From contig DAIERN010000051.1 in assembly GCA_027346765.1 (NCBI GenBank), positions 1-8,507 of the forward strand: a stretch of 8,507 bases of DNA, in the 5' to 3' direction. Every line of letters begins with the position of its first letter. Position 1 is the first letter of the stretch. The notes under the pieces are model-generated. The model saw only the letters and a list, made by a program, of their open reading frames with translations, did no database searches and had not been told where the DNA came from. Both the position numbers and the translations under genes were made by a program. This DNA comes from Chloroflexota bacterium. Lineage in GTDB: Bacteria > Chloroflexota > Limnocylindria > Limnocylindrales > CSP1-4. This document shows positions 7,522-8,507 of this stretch, piece by piece.

Positions 7522-7554
7522 AGACGTTGCCAACCCTCCCCAAAGGATCCGCCA

Positions 7555-7860
7555 TTGAAGATCGACAGTGCCTCCATGAAGCCCGCAGCCGGCAGCTCGC
7601 CGCAGGCTGGCTCGGCCCGCGCCGGCAGGGCCTCGGCATCGAGCGCCGCACCCGGCAGCAAGAGTGCCGGCGTCACTCCGCAGTCCTCGCAGCTGCATGC
7701 GATTGCCTCGGCGGTGGCCGCAGCACCCGCGGTCGACGCCGACCGCGTGGCGGAGACCCGGCAGGCGATCGAGCAGGGCCGTTTCACCGTCAACCCGAAC
7801 GCGGTCGCAGACCGGCTCATCGACGCAGCCCGCGAGCTGCTTCGCTACCGAAAGCCCTAG
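7555..7860 (+). CDS. flgM: Anti-sigma-28 factor FlgM
   Basis: FlgM binds FliA in the cytoplasm and is exported through the finished hook-basal body, which releases late gene expression. I choose the TTG at 7555. AGGA lies seven bases upstream, and the product begins (M)KIDSASMKPAAG, matching the usual FlgM start M-K-I-D-S-x-x-K-P. The internal ATG at 7576 has no good ribosome site and would remove this motif. The 101 residues have the family length. About 10-55 is Ser/Ala/Gly-rich and probably disordered. About 60-97 (VDADRVAETRQAIEQGRFTV, NPNAVADRLIDAARELL) is the sigma-binding helical part. It is driven by the sigma-28 promoter just upstream and lies 1 nt before flgN. There are no cysteines. 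Confidence 0.94.
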   Translation: MKIDSASMKPAAGSSPQAGSARAGRASASSAAPGSKSAGVTPQSSQLHAIASAVAAAPAVDADRVAETRQAIEQGRFTVNPNAVADRLIDAARELLRYRKP

Positions 7861-7861
7861 C

Positions 7862-8380
7862 ATGATCGGGCTCACCTCGACGGCAGCAGCACAGGTAGAG
7901 CCCGATGGCGACCTCGCCGCGGCCCTGGAGTCCGAGCGCAACACGCTGAAGACATTCATGGTCCTGCTGCAACGCGAGCAGCAGGCGCTCGTGGGCGGCG
8001 ACATCGACGCCGTCGGCGCCCTCGGCCCCGAAAAAGGCCTTCTGGCCGAGCAGCTGCTCGCCTTCGATGCGCAGCGCAGCCGCGCGCTCGCTGCGCGCCG
8101 CCTGGGCGCCGACCGCGCGGGGATCGAGGCCTGGCTGCAAAGCCAGACGCAGACCATCACGGCCTTCGAGGAACTCTGGCGCGTATGGCAGGAGTTGGTG
8201 CGCGACGCGCGGACGGCCCAGCGCATCGCGAAGGACAATCAGGCGCTGATCGAGTATCGCATGCTGCACAATCAGCGCGCCCTCGCGGTACTGCAGGCCG
8301 CAGCCAGCCCGGATCACGTGTACGTCCCCGACGGCGGGCTGCGACCGCTGCTCGCCACCCGGTCGCATCCCGCGGCCTAG
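7862..8380 (+). CDS. flgN: Flagellar export chaperone FlgN
   Basis: FlgN is the cytoplasmic chaperone for the hook-filament junction proteins FlgK and FlgL. I take the ATG at 7862, one base after the flgM stop, giving 172 aa. Translation is likely coupled, as no strong Shine-Dalgarno is seen. The frame extends upstream inside flgM, but that part is a shadow. Identification rests on position after flgM, length and an all-helical pattern. Features are LAAALESERNTLKTFMVLLQ REQQAL (about 18-43), AEQLLAFDAQRSRAL, and a C-terminal helix NQALIEYRMLHNQRALAVLQ that resembles the chaperone substrate-binding end. The tail VYVPDGGLRPL resembles the YxxDG(x)nR end common in FlgN. The stop TAG (8378-8380) touches the apparent insertion-sequence end, yet the protein looks complete. 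Confidence 0.88.
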   Translation: MIGLTSTAAAQVEPDGDLAAALESERNTLKTFMVLLQREQQALVGGDIDAVGALGPEKGLLAEQLLAFDAQRSRALAARRLGADRAGIEAWLQSQTQTITAFEELWRVWQELVRDARTAQRIAKDNQALIEYRMLHNQRALAVLQAAASPDHVYVPDGGLRPLLATRSHPAA

Positions 8381-8403
8381 CCCGGATTTTTCATGGGGTG
8401 AGG

Positions 8404-8469
8404 TCGGCGAAGTCCTGATTCAAACGTTGAGTCAATTGCTTAGGTTGATTTCAACGAGGACCTCGCCGA
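8404..8469 (+). promoter_or_regulatory. Long hairpin covering the transposase ribosome site and start
   Basis: TCGGCGA-A-GTCCT (8404-8416) pairs with AGGAC-C-TCGCCGA (8457-8469), giving 12 pairs and one A-C mismatch. Above an 8-nt bulge, CGTTGA (8425-8430) pairs with TCAACG (8451-8456), and TCAA (8432-8435) with TTGA (8445-8448), around a 9-nt loop. The stem holds the GAGGA ribosome site (8456-8460) and the A of the ATG. In RNA made from this strand the site would be hidden. Similar stems in IS10 and IS50 are known to block transposase translation from read-through transcripts. Applying that role here is inference. Confidence 0.5.
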
Positions 8470-8507
8470 TGACAAATTGTACTTCGAAGCAAATCGAGTT
8501 TGAGCCC
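8469..8507 (+). CDS. Transposase N-terminus, IS1380-like (cut by window edge)
   Basis: An ATG at 8469 opens a frame of 13 codons that runs to the window end: MTNCTSKQIEFEP. GAGGA lies eight bases upstream. IS1380-family transposases, a DDE type, often begin with M-T-x-C-x and a short run ending in E-F/F-P before the catalytic core, so this fits. Thirteen residues are too few to be certain. The catalytic residues would lie beyond the window. It reads in the same direction as flgAMN, so flgM-promoter transcripts could enter it. No terminator lies in between. Confidence 0.6.
   Translation, partial: MTNCTSKQIEFEP

Larger units (their letters stand above)
8381..8507 (+). mobile_element. Left end of an insertion sequence, probably IS1380 family (partial)
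   Basis: Directly after the flgN stop the sequence changes from GC-rich flagellar coding DNA to visibly more AT-rich DNA. I infer that the element begins at or within a few bases of 8381, where CCCGGATTTTTCATG would be the terminal inverted repeat. This cannot be confirmed because the other end is outside the window. The family call rests on the start of the transposase at 8469 and the layout of a short terminal region followed by one long gene. The CTAG at 8377-8380, or part of it, could belong to a target duplication. Confidence 0.65.

Noticed and set aside
7429..8238. Long minus-strand frames opposite flgM and flgN
   Set aside because: They are Ser/Arg/Cys-rich shadows with no recognisable motif, opposite genes with a clear promoter and family match.
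1..8507. CRISPR array, tRNA, rRNA, defence or toxin-antitoxin genes
   Set aside because: I saw no regularly spaced repeats, no tRNA-like or rRNA-like segments, and no genes outside the flagellar set and the IS end.

Overview
This window is one flagellar rod/hook locus with an insertion-sequence end at its right edge. The DNA is strongly GC-rich. The gene order is flgBCDEFGHIJ on the minus strand, divergent from flgA-flgM-flgN on the plus strand. This, with the protein sequences (FlgG, FlgH, FlgI, FlgA and FlgM of proteobacterial type), points to a motile Gram-negative proteobacterium. Betaproteobacteria or a related gammaproteobacterium is my best inference; the genus cannot be fixed from the sequence alone.

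Minus strand, read from about 6495 down to 1: flgB and flgC (proximal rod), flgD (hook cap), flgE (hook), flgF (rod), flgG (distal rod), flgH (L-ring lipoprotein), flgI (P-ring) and the first 115 codons of flgJ (rod cap), which leaves the window at base 1. Spacing is tight: -4 (flgG/flgH and flgI/flgJ overlaps), 3, 5, 13, 31, 32 and 47 nt. This fits one operon with translational coupling. flgG and flgH start with GTG.

Between flgB and flgA lies a 236-bp divergent control region. It holds an imperfect inverted repeat and a 16-bp perfect palindrome, with only weak promoter-like matches.

Plus strand: flgA (P-ring chaperone), then a 115-bp gap holding an exact consensus sigma-28 (FliA) promoter, TAAA-N15-GCCGATAA. 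After it come flgM (anti-sigma-28, TTG start) and flgN (export chaperone for hook-filament junction proteins). The expected logic is that the rod-hook proteins are made first, FlgM is exported when the hook is finished, and FliA then fires late promoters, including the one in front of flgMN itself.

Right after the flgN stop codon (8380) the base composition drops. A plausible insertion-sequence left end begins, followed by the first 13 codons of a protein resembling the N-terminus of IS1380-family transposases. A long imperfect hairpin covers the ribosome binding site and start codon of that gene. It is the least ordinary structure here. I see no new multi-gene system; the flagellar genes look intact and conventional.
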